DNA of 64,000 nucleotides, taken from contig NZ_WBPF01000005.1 in the NCBI RefSeq assembly GCF_008923725.1, positions 914,293 to 978,292 on the forward strand. Direction: 5' to 3'. Each line of letters starts with the position of its first letter. Positions within the stretch are counted from its first letter, which is position 1. Positions 1-9,019 of this stretch are shown in pieces. The notes under the pieces are model-generated. The model was given only the letters and a program-made list of their open reading frames with translations, was not told the DNA's origin and ran no database searches. A program made the translations under genes and the position numbers. The DNA comes from Bacillus sp. CH140a_4T (GTDB lineage: Bacteria > Bacillota > Bacilli > Bacillales > Bacillaceae_G).

Positions 1-821
1 TTGTGCAGATGGTGTCCGTGTAGATTTTCGTAATCGTATAAGAAACAATAATTGTACGGTAGATGGTGTTGTTTAATCGTATGATTTGTTCTCCCGTCTT
101 CATCTACTTGATCAGGTCGATATTCTAATTCAATCGTGACGCCACCGCGTTTGGATAATTCTCCAGTAGAGCCGAGTGTAATGGCATGTAATTCTTTTAG
201 CGATGCATAGCCGTTTGCTTGCACCGTTTCAAACTCTTTTGCACTAACCGTTCTCGTCTTCACTAACACGTCCGGCATTAGAAACGCACCACGTATTAAA
301 ATGTTGTGATGTTGCAGTTTTTTCCGAAGCATTTCACGTAAATATAATGCAATTTGTAGAAACATCCCTGAACCTGTTCCGCCCGCTAGTGATGTTACGA
401 TAATGACACGCACTCCATATTCCGTTTGATCGCTTGTAACCGGAAAAATCTTCTCGATTTCTTGCCAAAAGGATGTCAATTTATCTTCTTTCATCGCAGC
501 ACGTAACGCTAAACGGGAAATGACGCGTAATTGCCCTGCCCCTTCTGTCAGCGGTTTATCAAGTATAGTCGGATCCATCGGAAACCACTCGGGAATCGTT
601 GGGTCTCCCGCAATATACTCTCTTGGCGTTTTACTAGAACTCGTTTGCGTTTTAAACTTTCGAATATGATCAAATTTACTCAATGTATTCACATCTGTAT
701 CAAATACGTGCATTGCTACCTTTTTTCGGCGCTCCTCAGGTAGCCTTTCATATATTTGATGTGTTACAGTACTACCGATTCCACCTAAACCAATTAATAT
801 CGTTGGAACTTGTAACGTCAT
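1..821 (-). CDS. Tubulin-like (FtsZ/tubulin superfamily) protein, C-terminus cut by window edge
   Basis: The gene reads toward position 1 and is still open there, so only about 273 N-terminal residues are visible. It begins MTLQVPTILIGLGGIGS, a glycine-rich nucleotide-binding start, and near residue 140 carries SLAGGTGSGMF, which matches the GGGTGS/T tubulin signature loop that contacts GTP phosphates. This resembles the Tubulin_2 class of bacterial tubulin-like proteins rather than FtsZ. The ATG is preceded by a GGAAGGTGG-type ribosome binding site. It starts 74 bp after the vWA gene on the same strand, so the two are probably one operon. Such proteins have been suggested to act in membrane remodelling; the function here is unknown. 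Family call fairly sure, role not. Confidence 0.8.
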   Translation of the reverse strand, partial: MTLQVPTILIGLGGIGSTVTHQIYERLPEERRKKVAMHVFDTDVNTLSKFDHIRKFKTQTSSSKTPREYIAGDPTIPEWFPMDPTILDKPLTEGAGQLRVISRLALRAAMKEDKLTSFWQEIEKIFPVTSDQTEYGVRVIIVTSLAGGTGSGMFLQIALYLREMLRKKLQHHNILIRGAFLMPDVLVKTRTVSAKEFETVQANGYASLKELHAITLGSTGELSKRGGVTIELEYRPDQVDEDGRTNHTIKQHHLPYNYCFLYDYENLHGHHLH

Positions 822-895
822 GTGAACCACCTTCCTATTCTTGCTTGTTTGAAATGAGGGGGAAAAAGATAAGCCTCCCTCCTTTTCCCTACCTA

Positions 896-2995
896 CTATT
901 CACACTCATATTTGTAAATTTCTTTACCATACCCTCTATCAATTACTAAAAGTTCATTTGGATATAGCGTCTTATGTTCCATTCCAACCTCATCTTCTGT
1001 TATAAACATCCCATCAATAATCATTCCTACTACTTGTGACTCTTTCGCTACAAATATCGATTTTGATCCTTTTTTTGCTATAAACGTAACGGATTGCACA
1101 GTCTTTCTTTCTGCCCTAAACGGAATGCCAAAATAGTGCTTCCACCATTTATTTTTAAGTAACTCTGGTTCAGATTGATATAACCAATCTTTCGCTACTT
1201 CTTGATCCCATTCGTAATACAATAGTGCTTTCCGGTGAAATCTTGGACGGATAATCCATCCTAAAACGATTATTCCTACTACTAACAGTAATAAAGTGAT
1301 AGGAATAACAAACTTAAAAATAAGCGCATACTTTTCATAGAACGGTGCATTTTGAATATGAAGTGATATTTTTTTCTTTACTTCTTGTAATTTTGAATCT
1401 TGCACTATGATGGTAGCTTCTACGGTGCCGGTATCTGTGAAATTGAATGTGTCGGAGTAATGAGGGCGAGGATAAATATAAATTTGATTACCATGTTGTT
1501 TTATTTCATAGTTGATTGATTGTTTAGATGTGACACCAGTAGATTTTAATAGTTTCTTTACAGCCTCTTCTGTCATCGGCTTACCATCTAACTGTGGTTG
1601 TATAATAAAAGGTTTACTATTCTCTAAATTTGTTACTTTTTCTTCATAATCTTTCGTTATCGTTTGCAGTGATAATTTTGGCTTTTCCGTTACTTCGATT
1701 TTAAATTCTTTCGTCTGTCTGTAAAATCCCTTTATGTTCATATGAACTTTCCCGCGCACTAATCCTTTATCAGTCTTCGTTTCGTAGTAAAATACATGTT
1801 TTTTATCGTCCCACTTCATCGGGTACTGTTTTCCGTCTATTTCTACTTCTGCCTGAAAATATGAAGACTGAATTGGTAATTCCGTCGGCTTCGCTTCAAT
1901 AACCGCGGTAACACCTTCGTACATTTTTTCCACATTTTTTTGACTACGATCATCTTTGTCATAAGTAGAAACAGTATAGTTAAGCGCTGGTTCAACTAGT
2001 ACTTGTAGTCCTTCTTTCTCAATATCTCGATCCACCTCTATCGTATAAGTTCCTGGTTTAATAACTTCCTGCTTTTCCGTACTAATATGAACTATATTTC
2101 CGAATAATTTCGCTTCTCCTGGTGCATGTATGGAATAGGAAGATTGTAATTGTAACGGTTTAGAAATTTGTGTGACCTGATAATTAGACAAAGAAGGCGA
2201 TTGTCGTACAAGCGTCATACGCTTTAATGGAAATGGTGTTGTAATCTCTACTTTCTTCCCTACTACTTTCGTTTTTACAATCGATTCAACAGAAGAGAAC
2301 GGATCACGATTTGCAACTAATGCTGCCACTTGATTAACGCTTTTTACAATACCATCCTCTCCACTAGATGGCATCGTAACTCCGTTTATCTCTTTCTTCC
2401 ATATTTCTTTAAACGTATTTAGTTGTGCCTTTTCTTGCTGCCCTAAATCCTCTTCCATCGTAATTAAAATTGGATGTAGTGATATCTTTTTTGCATCCAT
2501 ATCCTTCTTAAACTGTGCTAACTTCTGTGTAATTTGTTCTTTTCCGCCAACCTTATCTTTCTCTAAATCATTAAATGCCCCGTCAGTTAAGACAATAAGC
2601 CAAAATTCACGTTTTCCATCTATATCTGCTTCCTTTTTTATAGATTGCATCGCCGTTTCTACTGCGCTAAACGGAGTATTTAAATACGTCTTCCATGCCC
2701 CAATCCCCTCAATTTCTGTTTGTCTCTTATCCTTCGTTAACGAAATGTTTAATGGATCATTCGGCTTGCTCATTGGAACATAAGAAAATTTATCTTTTTC
2801 ATCTAATAGCGCAACTAAACTTTGCAAAGCGTAATTGGCATATTTCCAGCGATCGTTATTTCTCATGCTGCCCGAATCATCATATACAAGTGAAACGACC
2901 CTTTCCTTTGCCTCCTCTCCTTTTGCAAAAGTCCAAAAAGGATGTAACCATATAAATAGAAACAACGTGAATGTGGCACAAATTCGAATTTTCAT
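896..2995 (-). CDS. Membrane-anchored von Willebrand factor A domain protein
   Basis: A 699-residue protein. The N-terminal hydrophobic stretch (about residues 5-23) looks like a signal peptide, followed directly by a vWA domain whose MIDAS metal site is seen as DDSGS at residues 39-43. The middle, about 300 residues, is beta-rich and unassigned. A single membrane helix (PITLLLLVVGIIVLGWII) lies about 120 residues from the end, leaving a charged tail predicted to be cytoplasmic. The start at 2995 was chosen over an upstream codon because the signal peptide begins there and AAAGGTGG precedes it. It lies just upstream of the tubulin-like gene. The layout suggests an extracellular metal-dependent adhesion or sensing domain linked through the membrane to a cytoskeletal partner; this is inference. 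Confidence 0.82.
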   Translation of the reverse strand: MKIRICATFTLFLFIWLHPFWTFAKGEEAKERVVSLVYDDSGSMRNNDRWKYANYALQSLVALLDEKDKFSYVPMSKPNDPLNISLTKDKRQTEIEGIGAWKTYLNTPFSAVETAMQSIKKEADIDGKREFWLIVLTDGAFNDLEKDKVGGKEQITQKLAQFKKDMDAKKISLHPILITMEEDLGQQEKAQLNTFKEIWKKEINGVTMPSSGEDGIVKSVNQVAALVANRDPFSSVESIVKTKVVGKKVEITTPFPLKRMTLVRQSPSLSNYQVTQISKPLQLQSSYSIHAPGEAKLFGNIVHISTEKQEVIKPGTYTIEVDRDIEKEGLQVLVEPALNYTVSTYDKDDRSQKNVEKMYEGVTAVIEAKPTELPIQSSYFQAEVEIDGKQYPMKWDDKKHVFYYETKTDKGLVRGKVHMNIKGFYRQTKEFKIEVTEKPKLSLQTITKDYEEKVTNLENSKPFIIQPQLDGKPMTEEAVKKLLKSTGVTSKQSINYEIKQHGNQIYIYPRPHYSDTFNFTDTGTVEATIIVQDSKLQEVKKKISLHIQNAPFYEKYALIFKFVIPITLLLLVVGIIVLGWIIRPRFHRKALLYYEWDQEVAKDWLYQSEPELLKNKWWKHYFGIPFRAERKTVQSVTFIAKKGSKSIFVAKESQVVGMIIDGMFITEDEVGMEHKTLYPNELLVIDRGYGKEIYKYECE

Positions 2996-3165
2996 GATGA
3001 GGCTTCGCCACCTTTGTAGACAAATTCCTATGTTTAAATTTATGAGAGGATACAAGATATATGACTTGTATTTTAGGACAACTAACACACCATAACTTTA
3101 TTATGTAAACAGTTATATAAACTGAATATGATTCCTTCTAGCGTTTTCTATCCGATACTATAAGT

Positions 3166-3205
3166 AAAAAAGCCTGTTTAAGCTCTACACTTAAAACAGA
3201 CTTTT
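3166..3205 (-). terminator. Rho-independent terminator after the 111-residue gene
   Basis: Imperfect hairpin with arms AGCCTGTTTAAG and CTTAAAACAGACT. On the minus strand it is followed by a run of six T, which fits termination of the gene ending at 3246. Confidence 0.7.
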
Positions 3206-3245
3206 CCTACTTTTCATATTGAAAACATATATCAAAAAGTTTGAT

Positions 3246-3581
3246 TTATTGCTTCACATACACTTCAACAACCGGATTATCTTTATGATCCGCATGCATG
3301 CGTAAATTCTCTTCACTTGTACTATAAATACTAGCTAATAACATAATTGTTAGCACATTAGGAGTTTTTGCATCACTTCCGTATTTTCTTTCAAGTGCTT
3401 CTTTGTATTCAAAGTCCAAATCCCCCTGCACATATGTATACACTTCAAAACCATCTTCTAAATTACAAACTACTGTATCAATAATATCTGACCCTACTTG
3501 CTTCTTCATTTCCTCTCGCAATGCTCCAATAAATTCTTTCCACGGTACTTCGTATGTCTGAAACTGATTTGTAGATTTCAT
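3246..3581 (-). CDS. Conserved hypothetical protein, 111 residues
   Basis: A soluble acidic protein (MKSTNQFQTYEVPWKEFIGA start) with no signal peptide or membrane segment and no motif I recognise. Mixed helix and strand character is apparent, with a conserved-looking WKEFIGALREEMKKQ helix near the N-terminus and VVEVYVKQ at the end. The start is supported by AAGGAGG upstream of the ATG. It is transcribed alone, ends at its own hairpin, and is divergent from the glycine/cysteine-rich gene at 3716. No function is proposed. Confidence 0.7.
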   Translation of the reverse strand: MKSTNQFQTYEVPWKEFIGALREEMKKQVGSDIIDTVVCNLEDGFEVYTYVQGDLDFEYKEALERKYGSDAKTPNVLTIMLLASIYSTSEENLRMHADHKDNPVVEVYVKQ

Positions 3582-3715
3582 GCATTTTCCTCCTTATATA
3601 TCCTCTTCCTATATTTCCCCTTCCCTATAACAATTATGATAGATAGGGCATTCGTACAAGCCGCACTTGTCCCCTTTACATATCGTATTACTGTAATGCG
3701 GAAGGAGGAAAGAAC

Positions 3716-4105
3716 ATGCATAGACAAAAATGTTATGATACGTGCCGACGTTATTTCGGTAAAGTCGTTCGCATTGAAGATCGTGATGGTCGCATTCATT
3801 TAGGTAAAATAATTGATGTGACAAACAGCTCTGTATGGATTGAGCCAGTGCAACAGCGCTCATCTTTTGATACTGGATTCGGATACTATGACGCATATGC
3901 AAACGGTGGTTGTGATCTTTGTGGCGGCATTAGCAGATGTGATAGTTGCGGATTTGGTTGTGGTGGTGGATTCAGCGGCTGTGGATGTGGCGGTCGTGGT
4001 TGCGGTAGTTGCGGCGGCTGGGGAGGCGGCGGTTGTGGATGGGGCGTCGAACTCGGATTTGGTTTCATCTTCGGAATTACATTAGCTGCATTATTTTTCA
4101 TTTAA
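3716..4105 (+). CDS. Glycine/cysteine-rich small protein with C-terminal hydrophobic segment
   Basis: 129 residues in three parts. Residues 1-55 are an ordinary folded-looking region resembling a small beta barrel (YFGKVVRIEDRDGRIHLG, then KIIDVTNSSVWIEPV). Residues 60-108 are very rich in Gly and Cys (repeated CGG, GCG and CGGG steps, about a dozen cysteines). Residues 110-129 are hydrophobic (ELGFGFIFGITLAALFFI), probably membrane-inserting. GGAGG precedes the ATG by a good distance. Cysteine-rich, low-complexity proteins in spore formers are often coat or exosporium proteins, but I see no convincing sporulation promoter, so that role is only a guess. It is real coding sequence: the frame is clean and ends at a bidirectional terminator. 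Confidence 0.7.
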   Translation: MHRQKCYDTCRRYFGKVVRIEDRDGRIHLGKIIDVTNSSVWIEPVQQRSSFDTGFGYYDAYANGGCDLCGGISRCDSCGFGCGGGFSGCGCGGRGCGSCGGWGGGGCGWGVELGFGFIFGITLAALFFI

Positions 4106-4111
4106 CATAGT

Positions 4112-4141
4112 AAAGAGTTGACTACCTTTAGCCAACTCTTT
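4112..4141. terminator. Bidirectional terminator
   Basis: Arms AAAGAGTTG and CAACTCTTT lie between convergent genes ending at 4105 and 4146. The loop is about 12 nt. Confidence 0.7.
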
Positions 4142-4145
4142 CCCT

Positions 4146-4865
4146 TTATTTTTCACATATAAAAATACGATGACCTAAAATGTGTTGGTACATAAGTCGT
4201 ACATTTTCATGCTGTACCCATGCCTCATACAATTCATTTGGAATATGCGAGGATACATTCCATTCTGGCTCTTCTATATAGCCCGAGATCGTTTCTGCAA
4301 TTGTACCACCGCCAGCAATTATAATTCTTTTAAAATTTGCTTTCCGGAATAATTGTACCCATTCATTCTCAGTTAATAGTTCTTTCATCCCATATAATCG
4401 GGCAATTTTTTCTTCCTCACTCTTCTCAATGTGCCTATCAATAATCATTTCAATGACAACAAGCTTGCCATCCTTCTGTAATACACGATAGCACTCCGAG
4501 ATAACCCTTTCTTTCTCTGTGAAAGCAAGTATTGATTCTCCGAGTACAAACTCAAATGAATCATGCAAACAAGGTAATTGCTCTACATTTCCTTCAATTA
4601 ATTGAATATCTATTCCTTCAAACAACCATCTATCTTTCGCCTTTTGGATCATAATCTCATTCTTTTCAACCGCCGTTACTTTATAACCACATTTTTTTGT
4701 CATATACGCCGCTGTTTTCCCCGTACCGCAGCCTATCTCAAGGACATTTGCTCCATATTTAAAAGGCAGCTGTGCTAACAATTGTTTTGTTAACGTAAAA
4801 CCACCAGGATGAGCACTTCCTATTCCGTAATAAGCTAGGAAATCGATGTAAGTATTTCGTTTCAT
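4146..4865 (-). CDS. Class I SAM-dependent methyltransferase
   Basis: 239 residues. Motif I VLEIGCGTGKTAAYM (about residues 46-60) is the SAM-binding glycine loop, followed by the acidic VTAVEKN motif and by LPCLHDSFEFVLGES, typical of the Methyltransf_11/25 group, and by a YRVLQKDGKLVVIE strand. The substrate cannot be read from sequence; UbiE- or CypM-like small-molecule methyltransferases look the same. The start at 4865 was chosen because AAAGGAG precedes it; the longer frame lacks a ribosome binding site. It lies downstream of the oppA terminator and is probably monocistronic. Confidence 0.85.
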   Translation of the reverse strand: MKRNTYIDFLAYYGIGSAHPGGFTLTKQLLAQLPFKYGANVLEIGCGTGKTAAYMTKKCGYKVTAVEKNEIMIQKAKDRWLFEGIDIQLIEGNVEQLPCLHDSFEFVLGESILAFTEKERVISECYRVLQKDGKLVVIEMIIDRHIEKSEEEKIARLYGMKELLTENEWVQLFRKANFKRIIIAGGGTIAETISGYIEEPEWNVSSHIPNELYEAWVQHENVRLMYQHILGHRIFICEK

Positions 4866-4930
4866 AAAACTCTCCTTTAAATTTTCTATAATACATATAT
4901 TCACCTATCAATAAATAGTGCACATAAAAA

Positions 4931-4966
4931 AGCATTTCCAAGTGCTATACCGCAACTTGAAAATGC
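4931..4966 (-). terminator. Terminator of the first oligopeptide-binding gene
   Basis: Arms AGCATTTCCAAGT and ACTTGAAAATGCT pair with one mismatch. Six T follow on the minus strand. Confidence 0.8.
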
Positions 4967-4977
4967 TCTTCTCTTTT

Positions 4978-6684
4978 TTATTTCTCTTCAATATACGCCC
5001 ATTTGAAGCTATATTCTGGGCTGATATTATGCTTCACAATGCCCTTTATATTTGGTTTCATTACATATGATTTAGCACTTTGATATAAAGGTACAAGTGC
5101 TACATCATCCTCAAGTAACAATTTCTCTGCCTTCCCTAACTCTGTCCAACGTTTTTTTGCATCAGCCATCCATTCTGTCTTACTTTTATTAATAACGTCA
5201 TCATATTTTGAATTTGAGTAGCTCATCTGGTTTTGAGAATTTGTCGTTTCAAACATATCAAGATACGTCATCGGATCCGCATAATCTGGATTCCAGCCAC
5301 CATATGAAAAATCATAATCTTGGTCTGATTCTAATTTTAGTTTTTGCTTAAATGGTTGCAGTTTAATATTTACTGTCACGCCTTTCAAATTCTTTTCAAC
5401 TTGATCTTTTACATACTCCCCAACTTTTTTCGCATTACCAGTATCATAATTTAATAACTCTATTGTCACTTGATCTTTTCCAAGTTCTTTTTTCGCTTCT
5501 TCCCAAGCTGCTGCTGCCTTTTTGGAATCTTGTTTTAAACCATTCTTAAACGTTTCTGCGAAATCTTTACCGTCTGGACCACTCGCTAAACCTTTTGGTA
5601 CTAAGTAATCCACTGGTTTTGAACCATCATTTAAAATGACATTCGTTAAAGCCTTTTTATCGATTAATAATGCAATTGCTTCACGTAATTTTTTGCTCTT
5701 TAACGGTGTATCTTGCCCGCCACGTTTTTGGTTTAGACGTAAGTAAAACGTACTGGTTTCCGAATATGCGCCAAACTCTTCTTTATTATTTCTATACTTA
5801 TCAACAAATTCACCTGATAAAAGTGTGAAATCAATCGCACCTGTGTCATATAAATTTACTCTAGTAGCTGGTTCTTTTACTACACTATAATTGATTTCTT
5901 CTAGTTTTACAGTCTTTTTGTCCCAATACTGCTCATTTTTCTTTAATTTCCAGCCTTGCTCATGTTTCCAGTCTGTAAGCACAAATGGACCATTATACAG
6001 TGTTGTATCAGACTCTAAACCGAATTTATTTCCTTTTTCTTTTACGAACTTTTCATTTAATGGATAGTATGACGCAAATGCCATTAAGTTCAAAAAATAT
6101 GGTACAGGTCTTTCTAGTTCTACTTCAAGCGTATAATCATCTACCGCTTTTACACCTAATGTCGAAACTTCTCCTTTTCCTTGATTAATCGCTTCTGCAT
6201 TTTTAAGATAGTAAGCAATAAATGCATACTCAGCAGCTGTTTTTGGATCTACTAGACGTTGCCATGCAAATACGAAATCTTTCGCTGTTACAGGATCACC
6301 ATTTGACCATTTTGCATCTTTCCGTAATTTAAATGTATATTTTTTGCCATCCTCGCTTTTTGTGCTAGATTCCGCTACAGCTGGGATTGGCTTATTATCT
6401 TTATCTAATCGATATAAACCTTCCATTGTATTCCCTAAAATTTGTGAGCCAAGTGTATCTGTATTTTTTGAAGTATCCATCGTCGGAATTTCATTCGTTT
6501 CTGTACGATTTAGTACTTGCTTTGCCGCATATTTAATATCAGATTTCTTCTCTTCTCCACCATTATTAGATGTCGTTGTCGTTTTCTTCTCCCCACCTGA
6601 TCCAGAAGAACATGCTGTTAACGCCATACTCATTGCTAAAACTGGCACTACAACTGCCGTTAGTTTTTTCATTTTTTTCTTCAT
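4978..6684 (-). CDS. Oligopeptide ABC transporter substrate-binding lipoprotein, copy 1 (OppA type)
   Basis: 568 residues. The N-terminus is a lipoprotein signal: basic MKKKMKKLTAVVVPV, hydrophobic core, then lipobox LTAC with the lipidated Cys near residue 25, followed by a Ser/Gly/Lys linker. The rest is a full-length SBP_bac_5 protein with the hallmark WSNGDPVTAKDFVFAWQRL and LREAIALLIDKKALT regions and a C-terminal ISPEYSFKWAY. It should bind peptides outside the membrane and deliver them to an Opp permease. No permease or ATPase gene lies nearby, so it must share one encoded elsewhere. It is one of three tandem paralogues, each with its own terminator. The ribosome binding site is GGGGAGGG. 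Confidence 0.93.
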   Translation of the reverse strand: MKKKMKKLTAVVVPVLAMSMALTACSSGSGGEKKTTTTSNNGGEEKKSDIKYAAKQVLNRTETNEIPTMDTSKNTDTLGSQILGNTMEGLYRLDKDNKPIPAVAESSTKSEDGKKYTFKLRKDAKWSNGDPVTAKDFVFAWQRLVDPKTAAEYAFIAYYLKNAEAINQGKGEVSTLGVKAVDDYTLEVELERPVPYFLNLMAFASYYPLNEKFVKEKGNKFGLESDTTLYNGPFVLTDWKHEQGWKLKKNEQYWDKKTVKLEEINYSVVKEPATRVNLYDTGAIDFTLLSGEFVDKYRNNKEEFGAYSETSTFYLRLNQKRGGQDTPLKSKKLREAIALLIDKKALTNVILNDGSKPVDYLVPKGLASGPDGKDFAETFKNGLKQDSKKAAAAWEEAKKELGKDQVTIELLNYDTGNAKKVGEYVKDQVEKNLKGVTVNIKLQPFKQKLKLESDQDYDFSYGGWNPDYADPMTYLDMFETTNSQNQMSYSNSKYDDVINKSKTEWMADAKKRWTELGKAEKLLLEDDVALVPLYQSAKSYVMKPNIKGIVKHNISPEYSFKWAYIEEK

Positions 6685-6893
6685 TCTTGTACCCTCCCCA
6701 ATTATATGTACGAAACTAACTTTGAGAGATTTTCTATAAACTTAGTTATTAATACCTGTTAATTACCTTCAGTTTTTAAGTTTTAATTTATAGTAACTCT
6801 GTATTTTACTATTACTACTATACGAATTCTCCCCCATCTACTATATGTCAGTACTACTTTTCTTATTCTTCTCTATTTAATTGAATAGAAAAA

Positions 6894-6933
6894 GAGCGTG
6901 TTAAAAGTAAATTATCTACTTTTAAACACGCTC
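6894..6933 (-). terminator. Terminator of the second oligopeptide-binding gene
   Basis: Arms GAGCGTGTTAAAAGTA and TACTTTTAAACACGCTC, with a one-base bulge. A-rich and T-rich flanks lie on both sides. Its inner stem and loop resemble those of the hairpin at 8881. Confidence 0.85.
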
Positions 6934-6940
6934 CTTTTTA

Positions 6941-8647
6941 TTATTTTCCTTCCGTTACATAAGCCCACTTAAAGCTATATTCTGGACTAATGTTGTGCTT
7001 TACAATACCTTTTACATTCGGCTTCATTACATACGCTCTACCTGTTTGGTATAAAGGTACTAATCCAGCATCTTCTTCAAGGAATAATTTTTCTGCTTTA
7101 CCTAATGTTTCCCAACGCTTCTTCGGATCAGATAATAATTCATTACCTGCTTTTGCTACCATTTCATCGTATTTTGGATTCGAATAACTCATTTGGTTAT
7201 ATGGGCTCTTCGATTCAAACATATCAATAAATGTCATTGGATCTGAATAATCTGGGCTCCAACCTGCAAACGAAACTTCATAATCTTGTGCCGACTCTAA
7301 TTTTAATTTTTGTTTGAACGGCTGAATTTTCGTGTTAACCGTTACACCTTTTAAGTTTTTCTCAATTTGATCTTTAAAGTAGTCAGCGATTTTCTTCGCA
7401 GTTCCATCATCATAACTTAGTAATTCAATTGTCACTTGGTCTTTTCCAAGTTCTTTTTTCGCTGCTTCCCAAGCTGCTGCACCTTTTTTCGGATCATATT
7501 TCAGACCATTTTTAAATGTATCTTGGTAATCTTTACCGTCTGGTCCTGTCGCAAGTCCTTTTGGTACTAATTGATCTGTTGCTTTTGAACCGTTATTTAA
7601 AATTACGTTTGCTAAACCTTTTTTATCAATTGATAATGCGATTGCTTCACGTAGTTTTTTGCTCTTTAACGGTGTATCTTGTCCATTACGTTTTTGATTT
7701 AAACGTAAGAAGAATGTACTCGCTTCTGAATACTCACCGTACTCCTCTTTGTTCGATTTATATTTATCAACGAATTCTCCTGATAATAATGTGAAATCAA
7801 TTGATCCTGTATCATATAGGTTTACTTTCGTAGCAACTTCTTTTACTACACTGTAGTTAATTTCTTCTAATTTTACAGTCTTATTATCCCAGTACTTATC
7901 ATTTTTCTTTAGCTGCCATCCTTGTTCATGTTTCCAGGAAGCCATCACAAACGGTCCATTATATAACGTTGTATCTGCTTCTAAACCGAACTTATCTCCT
8001 TTTTCTTTTACGAATTTCTCATTTAAAGGATAGTATGATGGGAATGCCATTAAATTCAAGAAATATGGTACTGGCTTTTCCAATTCTACTTCTAGCGTAT
8101 AATCATCTACCGCTTTTGCTCCTAAATCTGTTAGAGGTTTTTCACCTTTATTAATTGCTTCTGCGTTTTTAATATAGAAAGCGATAAACGCATATTCTGC
8201 AGCTGTATTTTTATCGAGTAAGCGCTGCCATGCGTATACGAAATCTTTCGCTGTTACAGGATCACCATTCGACCATTTTGCATCTTTACGTAATTTAAAT
8301 GTATATTTTTTGCCATCTTCGCTTTTCGTACTTGATTCTGCCGCAGCTGGGATTGGCTTATTATCTTTATCAAGACGATATAATCCTTCCATCGTATTTC
8401 CTAAAATTTGAGAACCTAATGTATCAGTAGATTTTGAAACATCCATCGTCGGAATTTCTTGATTCTCTGTACGATTTAACACTTGTTTCGCCGCGTATTT
8501 AATTTCTGATTTTTTCTCTTCCCCACCACCACTAGACGTCGTAGTTGATTTCTTCTCCCCACCAGATCCAGAACACGCTGTCAACGCCATACTCATCGCT
8601 AAAACTGGCGCTACAACCGCCGTGAACTTTTTCATCTTTTTCTTCAT
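6941..8647 (-). CDS. Oligopeptide ABC transporter substrate-binding lipoprotein, copy 2 (OppA type)
   Basis: 568 residues, closely similar along its length to copies 1 and 3. Signal peptide and lipobox LTAC, then SGSGGEKKSTTTSSGGG linker, then the SBP_bac_5 fold. Differences from copy 1 cluster in surface regions and in the likely ligand-contact segments (for example NAEAINKGEKPLTDLG against NAEAINQGKGEVSTLG), so the copies may differ in peptide preference. The 45 nt upstream of the ATG are nearly identical to those of copy 1, while the promoter further upstream matches copy 3. It is transcribed separately, ending at the hairpin at 6894. Confidence 0.93.
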   Translation of the reverse strand: MKKKMKKFTAVVAPVLAMSMALTACSGSGGEKKSTTTSSGGGEEKKSEIKYAAKQVLNRTENQEIPTMDVSKSTDTLGSQILGNTMEGLYRLDKDNKPIPAAAESSTKSEDGKKYTFKLRKDAKWSNGDPVTAKDFVYAWQRLLDKNTAAEYAFIAFYIKNAEAINKGEKPLTDLGAKAVDDYTLEVELEKPVPYFLNLMAFPSYYPLNEKFVKEKGDKFGLEADTTLYNGPFVMASWKHEQGWQLKKNDKYWDNKTVKLEEINYSVVKEVATKVNLYDTGSIDFTLLSGEFVDKYKSNKEEYGEYSEASTFFLRLNQKRNGQDTPLKSKKLREAIALSIDKKGLANVILNNGSKATDQLVPKGLATGPDGKDYQDTFKNGLKYDPKKGAAAWEAAKKELGKDQVTIELLSYDDGTAKKIADYFKDQIEKNLKGVTVNTKIQPFKQKLKLESAQDYEVSFAGWSPDYSDPMTFIDMFESKSPYNQMSYSNPKYDEMVAKAGNELLSDPKKRWETLGKAEKLFLEEDAGLVPLYQTGRAYVMKPNVKGIVKHNISPEYSFKWAYVTEGK

Positions 8648-8733
8648 TTTTGTACCCTCCCCAATTATATGTACGAAACTAATTTTGATAGATTTTCTAA
8701 TAACCAGTTATCAGAAAATTCTTATTAATTAAT

Positions 8734-8761
8734 ATTCTACTAATTTTTCAGGTTTTGTAAA
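8734..8761 (-). promoter_or_regulatory. Probable sigma-A promoter of oppA copy 2
   Basis: On the minus strand TTTACA, 16 nt, TAGAAT. The same elements with the same spacing occur upstream of copy 3, and about 60 bp around them is conserved between the two copies, which supports function. Confidence 0.55.
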
Positions 8762-8880
8762 GTTATTTTTAAAATATTCTAAAAATTATTTTTGTGTGAT
8801 AGTAACAATTGTTTTTTTCTATTATCACTATATAGATCCCTTATATCTATTAGTTTATTTACATTTTGTTTCATAATAAA

Positions 8881-8921
8881 AGAGCATTCCAAAAGTAAAT
8901 CGTCTACTTTTGGAATGCTCT
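8881..8921 (-). terminator. Terminator of the third oligopeptide-binding gene
   Basis: Perfect 17-bp arms (AGAGCATTCCAAAAGTA and its complement) around a 7-nt loop. The loop-proximal part resembles the hairpin at 6894. Confidence 0.8.
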
Positions 8922-9019
8922 ATCATTTTATCTTACTATTGTGAACGATGAGATTCTCACTACAAAATACGCTAAGAAACTTGTATTCATCCACTTACAG
9001 ATAGTATTACTGCTTAAAA

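Larger units (their letters stand above)
8648..9019. other. Intergenic region between oppA copies 2 and 3
   Basis: No gene seen. It holds the copy 2 leader (8648-8700), its promoter (8734-8761), an AT-rich spacer, the copy 3 terminator (8881-8921) and about 100 nt of copy 3 3-prime untranslated sequence. Confidence 0.6.

Noticed and set aside
3656-3687. Sigma-K promoter before the Gly/Cys-rich gene
   Set aside because: CATATCGTA fits the -10 pattern but no AC lies at the right distance.
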